DNA of 29,161 nucleotides from Phoronis australis. Lineage: Eukaryota; Phoronida; Phoronidae. Positions 29,041 through 29,161 of the stretch are shown here, piece after piece. A model generated the notes under the pieces. The model saw only the letters and a program-made list of their open reading frames with translations, did not search any database and was not told the origin of the DNA. The DNA is taken from the NCBI GenBank assembly GCA_002633005.1, contig NMRA01000524.1, forward strand, positions 263,881 to 293,041, in the 5' to 3' direction. Both the position numbers and the translations under genes were made by a program. Each line of letters opens with the position of its first letter. Position 1 is the stretch's first letter.

Positions 29041-29161
29041 AGTGGCGGATCTAGGATATCACAAGGGGGGGGCCCAACATTTTGTCCGGCTGTAAGAATT
29101 TGCGTAAACTGAACCACGATTGTAGACGCGCATAGCACCGAATGGGGGGAGGTCGGGAGGG
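29041..29161 (+). repeat. AGTGGCGGATCTAG-type repeat end, cut by window edge
   Basis: Begins AGTGGCGGATCTAGG followed by a G run. The same terminus appears inverted at 7466-7480. It replaces the last bases of the Penelope 3' tail, whose minus copy at 3260-3290 continues past this point, so it appears to be inserted there. Its other end is outside the window. Confidence 0.5.

Overview
The window is eukaryotic, from an animal nuclear genome. Coding sequence is broken into short exons with GT/AG splice sites. Long AT-rich introns are full of MITE-like inverted repeats, Penelope-like retroelement debris, microsatellites and minisatellites, and no long bacterial-type ORF or operon is present. A CLN3/battenin-family gene, abundant Penelope elements, frequent palindromic MITEs and about 2% divergence between two probable alleles suggest a highly heterozygous marine invertebrate (amphioxus, hemichordate, echinoderm or similar). 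The species cannot be fixed from the sequence.

The only gene I can identify with confidence runs on the + strand from about 10.5 kb to beyond 25.8 kb. It encodes a CLN3 (battenin)-like multi-span lysosomal/endosomal membrane protein. Nine exons can be chained in compatible phase: 10514-10537, 11692-11771, 14943-15010, 15661-15735, 18134-18186, 18880-18914, 21609-21659 (5' end lost in a gap), 23021-23078 or its copy 24027-24084, and 25551-25768. They cover roughly the N-terminal 60% of the protein, through the large cytosolic loop; the remaining exons lie beyond the window. An extra in-phase 162-nt candidate cassette exon lies at 25331-25492.

Two stretches inside the gene occur twice head-to-tail (18145-19664/19666-21289 and 22401-23261/23395-24267). 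In each case a single N (19665, 23262) sits at the end of the first copy. The exon differences I found are synonymous, and using both copies would break the reading frame. I read them as two unmerged haplotypes left in the assembly, not as real duplications. The other Ns (4536, 7413, 21608) also behave like gaps; the one at 21608 has removed part of a CLN3 exon.

The first 10 kb hold a MITE family in two copies (636-1051 and 7690-8243, the second carrying a nested hairpin element), a hAT-like MITE (2044-2211), and inverted Penelope-like fragments (about 3260-4612). They also hold a few weak candidate exons on the minus strand. Intron 4 of CLN3 contains a CpG-rich minus-strand ORF with an AAGATGGCGG start context. 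The 3' end holds a 0.9-kb TIR element (24298-25196), about 2 kb of unassigned sequence, and a decayed Penelope-like element (27881-29040) with RT and GIY-YIG remnants. That element is interrupted by a 58-bp hairpin insertion and ends in another repeat. I found no tRNA, rRNA, CRISPR array or previously undescribed defence-like system.
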